Notes: a model not told the origin generated them from the sequence alone. A stretch of DNA of 64,000 nt from Streptomyces shenzhenensis (GCF_003688995.1 NZ_PENI01000001.1:62001-126000); one strand, 5' to 3'. Counted from the stretch's first letter, positions 44,197 to 53,806 are shown. A program made the numbers and translations.

Positions 44197-46602
44197 GTGA
44201 CCATCGCGCCAGCCGACCCGGCTTCAGCCGCCCAGGCGACCGCAGTCCCGGTGGAGACCGACGGTCCCGGTGCCGCGCTGCTGCGGACCCTGACCGAGCT
44301 GACCGCCGACCTCCCCGACGCCGACCCCGGCCGGGTCGCCGCCGCCGCACTGCGCGGCCGGTCCGCGCGGGCCGACGCCGATGCCGGCGCGGAGCTGCGG
44401 GAGCTGGCCACCGAGGCGGCCGCCGGCCTGATCGCGGAGGACCCCGCCTACTCACGGCTGGCCGCCCGGCTGCTGACCCGCTCCATCCGAACGGAGGCCG
44501 CCTCACAGGGCGTCACCTCGTTCACCGGGTCGATCGCCGTGGGCCACCGGGAAGGGCTCATCGCCGACCGCACCGCCGACTTCGTACGGCTGCACGCCGA
44601 GCGGCTCGACGCGCTGATCGACCCCGCGGCGGACGACCGCTTCGGCTACTTCGGGCTGCGCACGCTGCACAGCCGCTATCTGCTCCGGCACCCCCTGACC
44701 CGCAAGGTGGTCGAGACGCCGCAGCACTTCCTGCTTCGCGTGGCCGCCGGCCTCGCCGACGGGGGTACCCGCTCCGGGGGCGACTCCGCGCACGCCGTGG
44801 ACGAGGTCGCCGCGCTCTACCGGCTGATGAGCCGTCTCGAGTACCTGCCCTCCTCCCCGACGCTCTTCAACTCCGGTACCCGGCACCCGCAGATGTCGTC
44901 CTGCTACCTCCTCGACTCCCCCAAGGACGAGCTGGACTCCCTCTACGACCGCTACCACCAGGTGGCCCGCCTCTCCAAGCACGCCGGGGGCATCGGCATC
45001 GCCTACTCCCGCGTCCGCTCCCGCGGTTCGCTGATCCGCGGCACCAACGGGCACTCCAACGGCATCGTCCCGTTCCTGAAGACCCTCGACGCGTCCGTGG
45101 CCGCCGTGAACCAGGGCGGCCGGCGCAAGGGCGCGGCGGCGGTCTACCTGGAGACCTGGCACTCCGACATCGAGGAGTTCCTGGAGCTGCGCGACAACAC
45201 CGGCGAGGACGCCCGCCGTACGCACAACCTCAATCTCGCCCACTGGATCCCGGACGAGTTCATGCGCCGGGTCGACGCCGACGAGCAGTGGTCACTGTTC
45301 TCGCCGTCGGACGTGCCCGAACTGGTCGACCTGTGGGGCGAGGAGTTCGACGCCGCCTACCGCGGGGCGGAGGCGGCCGGGCTCGCGAAGAAGACCATCC
45401 CGGCCCGTGATCTCTACGGCCGTATGATGCGCACCCTCGCACAGACCGGCAACGGCTGGATGACCTTCAAGGACGCCGCCAACCGCACCGCCAACCAGAC
45501 GGCCGAGCCGGGCCACGTCGTCCACTCCTCCAACCTCTGCACGGAGATCCTGGAGGTCACCGACGACGGCGAGACCGCGGTCTGCAACCTGGGCTCGGTC
45601 AACCTCGGCGCGTTCGTGCGCGGCGGGGACATCGACTGGGAGCGGCTGGACGAGACGGTCCGCACCGCCGTCACCTTCCTCGACCGGGTCGTCGACATCA
45701 ACTTCTACCCGACCGAGCAGGCCGGCCGCTCCAACGCCAAGTGGCGGCCGGTCGGCCTGGGCGCCATGGGCCTGCAGGACGTCTTCTTCAAACTGCGCCT
45801 GCCCTTCGACTCGGCGGCGGCGAAGCAGCTCTCCACCCGCATCGCCGAGCGCATCATGCTCGCCGCCTACGAGGCGTCCGCCGACCTCGCCGAGTGCAAC
45901 GGCCCGCTGCCCGCCTGGGAGAAGACCCGCACCGCGCAGGGTGTGCTGCATCCCGACCACTACGGCGTCGAGTTCAGCTGGCCGGAGCGCTGGGCGGCCC
46001 TGCGCGCACGGATCGCGAGGACCGGGATGCGCAACAGCCTGCTGCTCGCGATCGCGCCCACCGCGACCATCGCGTCCATCGCCGGTGTCTACGAGTGCAT
46101 CGAGCCCCAGGTCTCGAACCTCTTCAAGCGCGAAACGCTCTCCGGTGAGTTCCTCCAGGTCAACTCGTATCTGGTGCACGACCTCAAGGAGCTGGGCGTG
46201 TGGGACGCCCGCACCCGCGAGGCGCTGCGCGACGCCAACGGCTCCGTGCAGGACTTCGCGTGGATCCCGGCGGACATGCGCGCCCTGTACCGCACGGCGT
46301 GGGAGATCCCGCAGCGCGGCCTGATCGACATGGCCGCGGCCCGCACGCCCTACCTGGACCAGTCCCAGTCCCTGAACCTGTTCATGGAGACGCCGACCAT
46401 CGGCAAGCTCTCCTCGATGTACGCCTACGCGTGGAAGCAGGGGCTGAAGACCACGTACTACCTGCGCTCCCGCCCGGCGACCCGGATCGCCCGCGCGGCC
46501 CAGGCGCAGCCCCGGGCCACCGTCCCCGTGCAGGCCGCCCCGGACCCCGAAGCGGTCGCCTGCTCCCTGGAGAACCCGGAGTCCTGCGAAGCCTGCCAGT
46601 AA
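44197..46602 (+). CDS. nrdA: Ribonucleoside-diphosphate reductase class Ia, large subunit
   Basis: This 801-residue subunit starts at GTG 44197 behind GAGGGAG. It holds the catalytic barrel: SSCYLLD (first redox Cys), NLCTEILE with AVCNLGSVNLG (radical-region Cys), and a C-terminal shuttle pair in CSLENPESCEACQ. It reduces ribonucleoside diphosphates using the radical from NrdB. Transcribed downstream of a B12 riboswitch; nrdB follows at once. Confidence 0.95.
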   Translation: MTIAPADPASAAQATAVPVETDGPGAALLRTLTELTADLPDADPGRVAAAALRGRSARADADAGAELRELATEAAAGLIAEDPAYSRLAARLLTRSIRTEAASQGVTSFTGSIAVGHREGLIADRTADFVRLHAERLDALIDPAADDRFGYFGLRTLHSRYLLRHPLTRKVVETPQHFLLRVAAGLADGGTRSGGDSAHAVDEVAALYRLMSRLEYLPSSPTLFNSGTRHPQMSSCYLLDSPKDELDSLYDRYHQVARLSKHAGGIGIAYSRVRSRGSLIRGTNGHSNGIVPFLKTLDASVAAVNQGGRRKGAAAVYLETWHSDIEEFLELRDNTGEDARRTHNLNLAHWIPDEFMRRVDADEQWSLFSPSDVPELVDLWGEEFDAAYRGAEAAGLAKKTIPARDLYGRMMRTLAQTGNGWMTFKDAANRTANQTAEPGHVVHSSNLCTEILEVTDDGETAVCNLGSVNLGAFVRGGDIDWERLDETVRTAVTFLDRVVDINFYPTEQAGRSNAKWRPVGLGAMGLQDVFFKLRLPFDSAAAKQLSTRIAERIMLAAYEASADLAECNGPLPAWEKTRTAQGVLHPDHYGVEFSWPERWAALRARIARTGMRNSLLLAIAPTATIASIAGVYECIEPQVSNLFKRETLSGEFLQVNSYLVHDLKELGVWDARTREALRDANGSVQDFAWIPADMRALYRTAWEIPQRGLIDMAAARTPYLDQSQSLNLFMETPTIGKLSSMYAYAWKQGLKTTYYLRSRPATRIARAAQAQPRATVPVQAAPDPEAVACSLENPESCEACQ

Positions 46603-46658
46603 TGCCCGCCCGTCGCCCGACCACGACCCCTGGAGGACGGCGCTCCGCGCCGACAGTC

Positions 46659-47666
46659 ATGACTACCCAGAACCTTCTCGACCCCGGCTTCGAGCTGACT
46701 CTGCGCCCCATGCGCTACCCCGACTTCTACGAGCGCTACCGGGACGCCATCAAGAACACCTGGACCGTGGAGGAGGTCGACCTCCACTCCGACGTCGCCG
46801 ACCTCGCCAAGCTGACCCCCGCCGAGCAGCACCTCATCGGCCGGCTGGTCGCCTTCTTCGCCACGGGCGACTCGATCGTCGCGAACAACCTGGTGCTGAC
46901 GCTGTACAAGCACATCAACTCCCCCGAGGCGCGGCTGTACCTGAGCCGTCAGCTGTTCGAGGAGGCCGTGCACGTCCAGTTCTATCTGACGCTGCTGGAC
47001 ACCTATCTGCCCGACCCGGAGGACCGTGCGGCGGCCTTCGCCGCGGTCGAGAACATCCCGTCCATCCGGGAGAAGGCCGAGTTCTGCTTCCGGTGGATGG
47101 ACTCGGTCGACAACCTGGACCGCCTGGAGTCGAGGGCCGACCGCCGGCGCTTCCTGCTCAACCTGATCTGCTTCGCCGCGTGCATCGAGGGCCTGTTCTT
47201 CTACGGCGCCTTCGCGTACGTCTACTGGTTGCGCAGCCGGGGTCTGCTGCACGGCCTGGCCACGGGCACCAACTGGGTGTTCCGCGACGAGACGATGCAC
47301 ATGTCCTTCGCCTTCGACGTGGTCGACACCGTCCGCAAGGAGGAGCCCGACCTCTTCGACGACCAGCTCCAGCAGCAGGTCACCGACATGCTCCGGGAGG
47401 CCGTCGAGGCGGAGCTGCAGTTCGCGCGCGACCTGTGCGGTGACGGCCTGCCGGGCATGAACACCGACTCGATGCGGCAGTACCTGGAGTGCGTCGCCGA
47501 CCAGCGTCTGACGCGTCTCGGCTTCGCCCCGGTGTACGGCTCCGAGAACCCCTTCTCCTTCATGGAGCTGCAGGGGGTTCAGGAGCTGACCAACTTCTTC
47601 GAGCGGCGCCCCTCGGCGTACCAGGTGGCGGTGGAGGGCACCGTCGACCTGGACGAGGACTTCTGA
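46659..47666 (+). CDS. nrdB: Ribonucleotide reductase class Ia, small subunit
   Basis: This 335-residue ferritin-like protein provides the radical. Metal ligands are visible in FATGDSIVANNL, LFEEAVHVQFY and FRDETMHMSF. I start at ATG 46659, just before NLLDPGFELTLRPMRYPDF; an ATG at 46602 that overlaps the nrdA stop (TAATG) is a coupled alternative adding 19 residues. Its 3' end overlaps a small minus-strand ORF. Confidence 0.94.
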   Translation: MTTQNLLDPGFELTLRPMRYPDFYERYRDAIKNTWTVEEVDLHSDVADLAKLTPAEQHLIGRLVAFFATGDSIVANNLVLTLYKHINSPEARLYLSRQLFEEAVHVQFYLTLLDTYLPDPEDRAAAFAAVENIPSIREKAEFCFRWMDSVDNLDRLESRADRRRFLLNLICFAACIEGLFFYGAFAYVYWLRSRGLLHGLATGTNWVFRDETMHMSFAFDVVDTVRKEEPDLFDDQLQQQVTDMLREAVEAELQFARDLCGDGLPGMNTDSMRQYLECVADQRLTRLGFAPVYGSENPFSFMELQGVQELTNFFERRPSAYQVAVEGTVDLDEDF

Positions 47667-47821
47667 GCCGGCTCCTCGTCCGCCGTCTCCTGGGCCTCCC
47701 TGAGCTGTCGGTCGATGCGCCGGTCGCGCACGATGCCGAACACCGACGGGAGGACCAGGAGGACGAGGATCCCGAGGACCGCGACCATTCCGATCAGGCC
47801 TTCGATCTGGTTCGTGTTCAT
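47579..47821 (-). CDS. Possible small single-pass membrane protein
   Basis: This 80-residue ORF starts MNTNQIEGLIGMVAVLGILVLLVLPSVFGIVRDRRIDRQLREAQ: a short outside end, one strong membrane helix, then a basic cytoplasmic stretch. That pattern is protein-like, not a chance shadow. The C-terminal 29 residues are antisense to nrdB, and no clear ribosome site is visible. Function unknown. Confidence 0.5.
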   Translation of the reverse strand: MNTNQIEGLIGMVAVLGILVLLVLPSVFGIVRDRRIDRQLREAQETADEEPAQKSSSRSTVPSTATWYAEGRRSKKLVSS

Positions 47822-47914
47822 GGACACCACTGTTGCGCCTGACACTCCTTACCGGCAGTGGCAGGACTGCCGTACACCCTCGAATTACTGCCAGGGACGA
47901 GGCACACTGGCAGC

Positions 47915-48880
47915 ATGCTGAAGAACGTGGCGGCCGTCCTGCTGGACGGCGTGCACCCCTTCGAGCTGGGGGTCCTCTGCGAGGTGTTCGGCCTCGACCG
48001 CAGCGACGATGGGCTGCCGGTGTACGACTTCGCCGTGGTCTCGGCGGAGGGCCCGGCGCTGCGCACACATGTCGGCGGGCTGACCGTCTCGACGCCGTAC
48101 GGGCTGGACCGGCTGGCACAGGCCGACCTGGTCGCGGTGCCGGCCGGTGAGGAGTTCGTCACCCGCGACTACCCGCCCGAGCTGCTGGCTGCCCTGGTGG
48201 CGGCGGTGGAGCGCGGGGCGCGGGTGCTCAGCGTCTGCTCCGGGGTGTTCGTGCTCGGCGCCGCCGGGCTGCTCGACGGGCGGCGGTGCAGCGTGCACTG
48301 GCGGCAGGCCGGGGAGCTGGCCGTGCGCTGTCCGCGGGCGGTCATCCAGCCGGACGTGCTCTACGTCGACGACGACCCGGTGATCACCTCAGCCGGCACC
48401 GCGGCCGGGATCGACGCCTGTCTGCACATCGTGCGCAAGGAGCAGGGCCCCGAGGTCGCCAACAAGATCGCCCGGCGCATGGTGGTGCCACCGCACCGGG
48501 ACGGCGGACAGGCCCAGTACGTCGAGCGCCCGCTGCCCAGGAGCCGGTGCGACACCGTCGGCGACGTGCTGGCCTGGATGGAGCAGCACCTCGACCAGGA
48601 GGTCACCGTCGAGCAGCTCGCCGCCCGCGCCCATATGGCGCCGCGCACCTTCGCCCGCCGCTTCCAGCAGGAGACCGGCACCACCCCCTACCGCTGGATC
48701 CTGCGCCAACGGGTGCTGCTGGCCCAGGAGTTGCTGGAGGGCACGGACCAGACGACGGACGCGATCGCGGCGCGCACCGGGTTCGGCACGGCCGCCGCGC
48801 TGCGGCACCAGTTCGTCCGGGCGCTGGGCACGACCCCGCACGCCTACCGGCGCACGTTCCGGGGCCCCGAGGCCGCCTGA
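47915..48880 (+). CDS. nrdS: AraC-family regulator with GATase-1-like domain (NrdS)
   Basis: This 321-residue protein starts at ATG 47915. Residues 1-190 are a DJ-1/PfpI (class I glutamine amidotransferase-like) domain with VLSVCSGVFVLGAAGLLDGR, and 215-315 an AraC DNA-binding domain (VTVEQLAARAHMAPRTFARRF, TDAIAARTGFGTAAALRHQF). It corresponds to nrdS, the third gene after nrdAB in S. coelicolor. Here a 248-bp gap with a minus-strand small ORF separates it from nrdB, so a separate promoter is possible. Confidence 0.9.
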   Translation: MLKNVAAVLLDGVHPFELGVLCEVFGLDRSDDGLPVYDFAVVSAEGPALRTHVGGLTVSTPYGLDRLAQADLVAVPAGEEFVTRDYPPELLAALVAAVERGARVLSVCSGVFVLGAAGLLDGRRCSVHWRQAGELAVRCPRAVIQPDVLYVDDDPVITSAGTAAGIDACLHIVRKEQGPEVANKIARRMVVPPHRDGGQAQYVERPLPRSRCDTVGDVLAWMEQHLDQEVTVEQLAARAHMAPRTFARRFQQETGTTPYRWILRQRVLLAQELLEGTDQTTDAIAARTGFGTAAALRHQFVRALGTTPHAYRRTFRGPEAA

Positions 48881-48950
48881 ACGCGCGCCGGTACCGGCGA
48901 GCGACACGCACCGTCAGCGCCGGCCGCGCGGCGTCAGCGGGCGCCGCCCG

Positions 48951-50351
48951 TCACCACTCCACGGGAGTGAGCAGCAGCCGGTCCGGACGGAGCGTGATGC
49001 CCACCCGGGTCTCGTCGTTCGACCCGGTGACCTGCTCGAAGCGGTACTTCGACGACAGCGCCGCGGTGATCAGGGTCAGCTGCGCCATCGAGAAGTGGTC
49101 GCTCGGGCACTTCCGGTTGCCCACGCTGAACGGGTTCATCGCGTACTTCGGCACCTCCTCGGCCCGCTCCGGCAGCCAGCGGTCGGGGTCGAAGCCGAGG
49201 CTGTCGGCGAACGAACGGGCGTCGCGCTGAACGGCGTACGGGCTGTAGACGATGTCGGCCCCGGCAGGAATGCGATAGCCGCCGAGCGTGGTGTCGGTGA
49301 GCGCGCGCCGGGTCAGAATCCATACGGCCGGGCGCAGGCGCATCGCCTCGACGACGACATTGTTCGTGTGCCGGAGCCTGCGGACGTCATCGAATCCGAC
49401 CGGTCGGCCGCCGGTGACGGATTCCACCTCGTCGCGCACCTTCTCGGCATGTTCCGGGTGTTCGGCGAGCACCTGGAGCAGCCACATGATCGTGGAGGCG
49501 ACGGTTTCGCTGCCGGGCGTGAGTATCGCGACGACCTGGTCGTGGATCTCCTGTTCCCCGATGGGGTCGCCATTCTCGTCCTGTGCCGCCAGCAATGCCG
49601 TCAGCAAATCGTCCGGCCTTTGACCGGATGCCCGGCGTTCGGCGACGATCTCGTCGACGAGGAGGTGCAGATCGGCCAGCGCCCGGTTGAATTCGCGGTT
49701 GGCCGGAAGGGGCAGTTTGTACAGCGGTCCGAGCGGCACCACCATCCGGCGGTACATACCGCGGAAGACGGTGGCGAGCGCGGCGCACAACCGCTCGGCC
49801 CGCTCGTCCATGGAGGCGCCGCGCAGCAGACAGCGGGCGGCGATGCGTACCGCGATCCGGAAGGACTCCGAGGTGCAGTCGACGGTCTCGCCGGGCCGCC
49901 AGCGCTCGGTCAGCGCATGCGCCTCCTCCTCCATGATCGGCCCGTAGCCGGGGATGGCGTCGAGCCGGAAGGCGGGCTGGATGGTGCGCCGCTGGCGGCG
50001 GTGCCGGGGCCCGTTGGCGGTGGCCACGCCCTCCTTGCCGAGCAGCCCCTCAAGGGACTCCCAGAGCGGTCCGTCGATCTTGTAGTCGGGGCTGAGCGCC
50101 AGCGCTCCGGTGAGCGCCGGGGTGGTCACGGCGTACACCGTCTTCGGGCCGAGTTTCAGCCGGACGACGTCGCCATGGTCGCGCAGTTGGGACATGAAGG
50201 CCAGCGGGTCGCGGACCAGCTTCCAGCCATGGCCCAGGACCGGCACCGCGCCGCCCGCAAGGGGCGGTTCGGACAGCTCGGGCGCGACCGGCGGTGGGGG
50301 TGCCCCCTGGGCGAGCGAAGCCGAGAACTCGGGGGACGACTCGACGGTCAT
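48951..50351 (-). CDS. Cytochrome P450, CYP170A-type albaflavenone synthase
   Basis: This 466-residue P450 shows the heme loop [13 protein letters not shown] (Cys415), ExxR in VVEAMRLRP and the I-helix [16 protein letters not shown]. It matches CYP170A1, which oxidises epi-isozizaene to albaflavenone and has a moonlighting farnesene synthase site around [10 protein letters not shown], also present here. Its ATG overlaps the sesquiterpene synthase stop (ATGA). Residues 6-20 are encoded by a dispersed palindrome and appear inserted. Confidence 0.94.
   Translation of the reverse strand: MTVESSPEFSASLAQGAPPPPVAPELSEPPLAGGAVPVLGHGWKLVRDPLAFMSQLRDHGDVVRLKLGPKTVYAVTTPALTGALALSPDYKIDGPLWESLEGLLGKEGVATANGPRHRRQRRTIQPAFRLDAIPGYGPIMEEEAHALTERWRPGETVDCTSESFRIAVRIAARCLLRGASMDERAERLCAALATVFRGMYRRMVVPLGPLYKLPLPANREFNRALADLHLLVDEIVAERRASGQRPDDLLTALLAAQDENGDPIGEQEIHDQVVAILTPGSETVASTIMWLLQVLAEHPEHAEKVRDEVESVTGGRPVGFDDVRRLRHTNNVVVEAMRLRPAVWILTRRALTDTTLGGYRIPAGADIVYSPYAVQRDARSFADSLGFDPDRWLPERAEEVPKYAMNPFSVGNRKCPSDHFSMAQLTLITAALSSKYRFEQVTGSNDETRVGITLRPDRLLLTPVEW
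50295..50335. repeat. Dispersed palindrome inside the P450 start
   Basis: A 41-bp inverted repeat of the type GGGGGTGCCCCC...GAGCGAAGCCGAG...CTCGGGGG lies in frame in the P450 gene. Related units occur at 53316-53353, 55253-55291 and 63178-63222. Confidence 0.7.
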
Positions 50352-51433
50352 TTCTCACCTGCCGCTTCGTTGTTGACGTACGGGGGCGTGGACCGGTCCG
50401 CCCAGCTGTCGACCATGTAGCGGCCGGATTCGTGGTGGAACCAGTACACCGAGCTGAACCAGTTGCGCATGGTGCCGACACAGGTCCGTACGGCGGCGCC
50501 GAGTTCCTTTCCCCGCGCCGTGCCGTCGTCCAGACCGTCGGCGAACCGCTCGGCCGCGCGTTCCGCCTCGATGAATTCCGTGATGCATTCCTCGATGCGC
50601 CGCCGGATGTCGCCGACCGCTTCTTCCAGGGTCATCCCCTCATGGGTGACGAGACTGATTCCGAGATTGTGGACCTCATCTCCCGCTATTTCCTTGGGGA
50701 GTGAGCAGAGGTCGTTGTACCAGGCGGCGAATTCCTGGCTCAGCAGTGCCGGACGGCGATATGCCGGGTCTTTCCGCACGGCGTCCGGGAGTTCGAGTCC
50801 TGCGCTCGGCTCCAGCAGGTCCGTCCATATCCAGTGGGCGAAGGTCAGGCGGCGCAGGGCGAGGTATTCCCCGACGCCGGGCACATATCCCTCGGTGCGG
50901 TTGCGGAACTCGCGGTCGTACGCCTCGATCACCGCGTGGAAGTGGCGGGCGAACCGCGCGTTCCAGGTCGGTGACAGGAAGGAGTACAACCGCACCACGC
51001 TGTCCGCGAACCCCGCGACCACGGGGTCCCGGTGGTTCAGATGGTGCTGCGGTGAGTCCAGGGCCGTGTGCAGCCGTGACCGCAGCCGCCGCCAGTCGGC
51101 CGCGCGGCCGTGCACGATGTCACGGTCGTGCCGGTCGTCCCAGACGAAGAACCACGCACTGTAGTCGGCAATGGCCTGGAGGACGTCGTCGGGAGCACCT
51201 GTGTAATACCCCGCCATCAAGTCCGTGTAGCACAGGCCATCGGCATATTCGGCAATCTTGTCCGCCGGCATGAGCCGCTTTTCGAGCAGCCAGCGGCGGG
51301 TCTTCTCCTGGAGCTGTGGCCAATACGGATGCAGGTGCCGGGGAAAGGATTCCTCGATCACCGGAAGAGCGAGCGACGGTGGGACTGCGACCGCCATGGG
51401 CGTCGATGTGGTGCCGTGTGGTAATGCATGCAC
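50348..51433 (-). CDS. cyc1: Epi-isozizaene synthase (sesquiterpene cyclase)
   Basis: This 361-residue class I terpene synthase has the length and sequence of SCO5222. It cyclises farnesyl diphosphate. The Asp-rich motif is [10 protein letters not shown] (D99 onward) and the NSE triad NDLCSLPKE (240-248); the end is [27 protein letters not shown]. It starts at GTG 51433 ([10 protein letters not shown]). Codon 4 is TTA, the rare bldA-dependent leucine codon. CYP170 follows with a 4-bp overlap. Confidence 0.95.
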   Translation of the reverse strand: MHALPHGTTSTPMAVAVPPSLALPVIEESFPRHLHPYWPQLQEKTRRWLLEKRLMPADKIAEYADGLCYTDLMAGYYTGAPDDVLQAIADYSAWFFVWDDRHDRDIVHGRAADWRRLRSRLHTALDSPQHHLNHRDPVVAGFADSVVRLYSFLSPTWNARFARHFHAVIEAYDREFRNRTEGYVPGVGEYLALRRLTFAHWIWTDLLEPSAGLELPDAVRKDPAYRRPALLSQEFAAWYNDLCSLPKEIAGDEVHNLGISLVTHEGMTLEEAVGDIRRRIEECITEFIEAERAAERFADGLDDGTARGKELGAAVRTCVGTMRNWFSSVYWFHHESGRYMVDSWADRSTPPYVNNEAAGEK

Positions 51434-51620
51434 GAACAAACCCCTCTCAGCCGTCAAGTGCACACGCACCTCGTACTGTGCCGGGCGTGCGCCGTTGCGT
51501 ATCCCCGCACTTCCCATTCAGCACTACAACTGACCAGTCTGGGAACGGATTTGCTCCATTCACTACCTCAAGGCGCCCAGTTTCCCCTCTTGCGCGATCG
51601 GCTGCGAAGCGCTATGCACA

Positions 51621-51652
51621 ACGCCCGGCCAGGGAGTTCCCTGGCCGGGCGT
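51621..51652 (-). terminator. Terminator downstream of the peptide deformylase gene
   Basis: A perfect 15-bp stem (51621-51635 with 51638-51652, ACGCCCGGCCAGGGA) with almost no loop lies 32 bp past the def stop. It is also upstream of the terpene operon. The rest of 51434-51683 holds no gene. Confidence 0.8.
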
Positions 51653-51683
51653 CACAGCCGGCAGTCCGAGACCGCGTCCGGTC

Positions 51684-52334
51684 TCAGTCGTTGGCGACCA
51701 CGGGGTAGCGTGGCTCGTTCTCGGCCATCTGCCGCAGCGCGTCCTTGCGTTCGCGCTTGGAGAGCCGGTCGATGTACAGATACCCGTACAGGTGGTCGGT
51801 CTCGTGCTGCAGACACCGCGCGAAGTAGCCCGTGCCCCGCACCTTGACCGGGTTGCCCCGCTCGTCCTGCCCGGTCACCTCGGCGTAGTCGGGCCGGGCC
51901 AGCGGCGCGTACGCGGTCGGCACGGACAGACAGCCCTCGTTGCTGTCGTCGAGGCGGCGCCGGTCGGCGGGCAGGTCCACGAGCCGGGGGTTGCAGACCA
52001 CGCCGACATGCCGGGCGCCCCCGTCGTCCTGGCAGTCGTAGACGAAGACCTTCAGGTCGACGCCGATCTGGTTGGCGGCCAGGCCCACGCCCTCGGCGGT
52101 GCGCTGGCTGGTGAACATGTCCGCGATCAGCTGCTGGAGTTCCTCACCGAACTCGGTGACGTCCCTGCACTCCTTGTGCAGCACCGGATTGCCCACAACC
52201 GTGATCGGCCGCGTGGTACCGCGCTCCCGCCAGGCGGCCTCGCGCTCCTCGGCGTCCTCGGTGTCGATGACGAAGCCCTCGTCGTCCACGGGGAGCACGC
52301 CCGCGTGCTGCTGATCGGTGTCCTGCTGCGCCAT
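51684..52334 (-). CDS. def: Peptide deformylase
   Basis: This 216-residue enzyme removes the formyl group from new proteins. The three metal motifs are [17 protein letters not shown] and QHETDHLYG, all intact. About 30 acidic residues precede the usual start of the fold, an extension common in streptomycete homologues. It is monocistronic, with a hairpin downstream and a MITE-like element upstream. Confidence 0.95.
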   Translation of the reverse strand: MAQQDTDQQHAGVLPVDDEGFVIDTEDAEEREAAWRERGTTRPITVVGNPVLHKECRDVTEFGEELQQLIADMFTSQRTAEGVGLAANQIGVDLKVFVYDCQDDGGARHVGVVCNPRLVDLPADRRRLDDSNEGCLSVPTAYAPLARPDYAEVTGQDERGNPVKVRGTGYFARCLQHETDHLYGYLYIDRLSKRERKDALRQMAENEPRYPVVAND

Positions 52335-52484
52335 GACCGACGTACGCCTTCCTCAATGAACAGGGGAGATATTGCTGATACAGGGTACGGGCAAGGGCAC
52401 CCCAGGGGCGCGGGACTCAGTCCGATACGCGGCTCCGCCGGGCGGGTGCGACCGGCCACCACCGGCCCGCAGCCGGCAACGGCT

Positions 52485-52691
52485 CTAGGCCCTGTCGTCA
52501 AATTCCCTCCCCCAGCCTCCGGCCGGGAGGTGCCCCCAGCCCCGCGACGCCATGCACGCACTCTCGCCGCACCGGACACAGGCCCAAGTACATCCAGTAC
52601 GAGGACCCGCGCCCGGCACACCGAGAGCACGCACCTGACGCCGCAGGGCCCGCCCTCCGGGCGAACGACGGGAATTTGACACAGGACCTAA
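52485..52691. mobile_element. MITE-like element, copy 1
   Basis: A 207-bp non-coding element has imperfect terminal inverted repeats: CTAGGCCCTGTCGTCAAATT at the left and, reversed, TTAGGTCCTGTGTCAAATT at the right. About 50 bp inside each end are nearly identical to copy 2 at 63104-63279. It lies just after the TPR gene, whose stop TAG falls inside the right end. The CTAG/TTAG borders resemble YTAR targets of IS5-type transposases; that assignment is inference. Confidence 0.75.
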
Positions 52692-53695
52692 CAGACCTCT
52701 TCGAGATCCCGCCAGTCCCGGGAATTGGGGCTGTCCGCGACCCACCCGTCCAGCAACCCGCGGACCAGCGACGCCGGGGCGGCGACGCCGCACTCCCGCT
52801 CCGGCACCCACAGCTGCCCGTCCGTGCGGTGCCCGAGCGGCCCGGGATGCCCCGGCTCGCTGTGATCGTGCGGATCCAGGTGCTCCCCGTCGCCCTCGTC
52901 GGACGGCATCCGCGACTCGGAGCACATCCGGCACAGCAGCCGCACCGACGACGACCAGTCCTCCGCGGCGAAGCCGGCGTCGGCGGCCAGCTGCTCCAGC
53001 GCGTCCCGGTCTGCCTCGGTGGCGGCCTCCAGCAGGACCACCCAGGTGGGCACCGGCGAGGGGGCCCACAACTCGATCTCGTCGAAGACCGGGTAGGCGT
53101 GCCCGGCGGTGGTGGTGCGCTCGCCGTGCGGCACCCCGTCGTGCAGCACGACCTCGCCCCAGCGCCGCCCGGACGAGGGCAGCGGAATGGACAGCACCTC
53201 GATCCGCGCCGGGTCGAGCCGCCGGCCCCAGACGACCTCGGCCTCTCCCTCCGGCGACAGCCGAACGGCCGCGCTGCCCAGCTCCATGCCGAGCGGTTCT
53301 CCGGAGACGATGTCGCCTCCCCCGGCCTTCGGCCACGAGGCGCCCCCGGGCACCCGCAGCCCATAGGCCTGCCAGGCGCGGTGGGCCAGCGGCCAGTCCT
53401 GCAGGGCGGTGGCGGCGATGCCCACGTTCCACCAGTCGGGCGCTCCGGTCTCCCGGTCGAGCAGCGCCACGGCGCGCAGTCCGGCGGCGCGGGCCTGCTC
53501 CCAGTCGTGCCGGAACTTGTGCAGCAGGGCGAGGTTGAACCAGGACTCGGACAGCCAGGGCTCCAGATCGGCGGCGCGTGTCAGCAGCTCGCCCGCGTCC
53601 TCGTACCGGCCGTCGCCGATGAGCGTGAACGCCCGGTCCGTGGCCTGCCGCCAGGAGGCGGAGGGCCGGTGCCGTCCCTTGCCGAAGATCCTCAC
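52688..53695 (-). CDS. Tetratricopeptide-repeat protein
   Basis: This 335-residue protein starts, by family resemblance, at GTG 53695 (VRIFGKGRHRPSASWRQATD); the frame is open to an ATG at 53803. Residues 15-130 read as TPR-like helices (AFTLIGDGRYEDAGELLTRA, SWFNLALLHKFRHDWEQARAAGLRAV). The rest is a conserved actinobacterial region with a Cys/His cluster (CRMCSESR, EHLDPHDHSEPGH). Function unknown. A dispersed palindrome lies inside the gene, and the stop codon is supplied by a MITE end. Confidence 0.78.
   Translation of the reverse strand: MRIFGKGRHRPSASWRQATDRAFTLIGDGRYEDAGELLTRAADLEPWLSESWFNLALLHKFRHDWEQARAAGLRAVALLDRETGAPDWWNVGIAATALQDWPLAHRAWQAYGLRVPGGASWPKAGGGDIVSGEPLGMELGSAAVRLSPEGEAEVVWGRRLDPARIEVLSIPLPSSGRRWGEVVLHDGVPHGERTTTAGHAYPVFDEIELWAPSPVPTWVVLLEAATEADRDALEQLAADAGFAAEDWSSSVRLLCRMCSESRMPSDEGDGEHLDPHDHSEPGHPGPLGHRTDGQLWVPERECGVAAPASLVRGLLDGWVADSPNSRDWRDLEEVC
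53316..53353. repeat. Dispersed palindrome inside the TPR gene
   Basis: CCTCCCCCGGCCTTCGGCCACGAGGCGCCCCCGGG-type inverted repeat (38 bp) encodes part of VPGGASWPKAGGGDIV in frame, in a spot that looks like a linker. Confidence 0.5.
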
Positions 53696-53806
53696 GATTC
53701 CCGCCTGCCAGTTCCAGATCCGCACTGTGGGCTGGCTTGTGCCCCCGGACACCCTCTCCCTCGCATCCAACCACGTACGGCGGGAGAGGCGCTCATTACC
53801 CATGGG

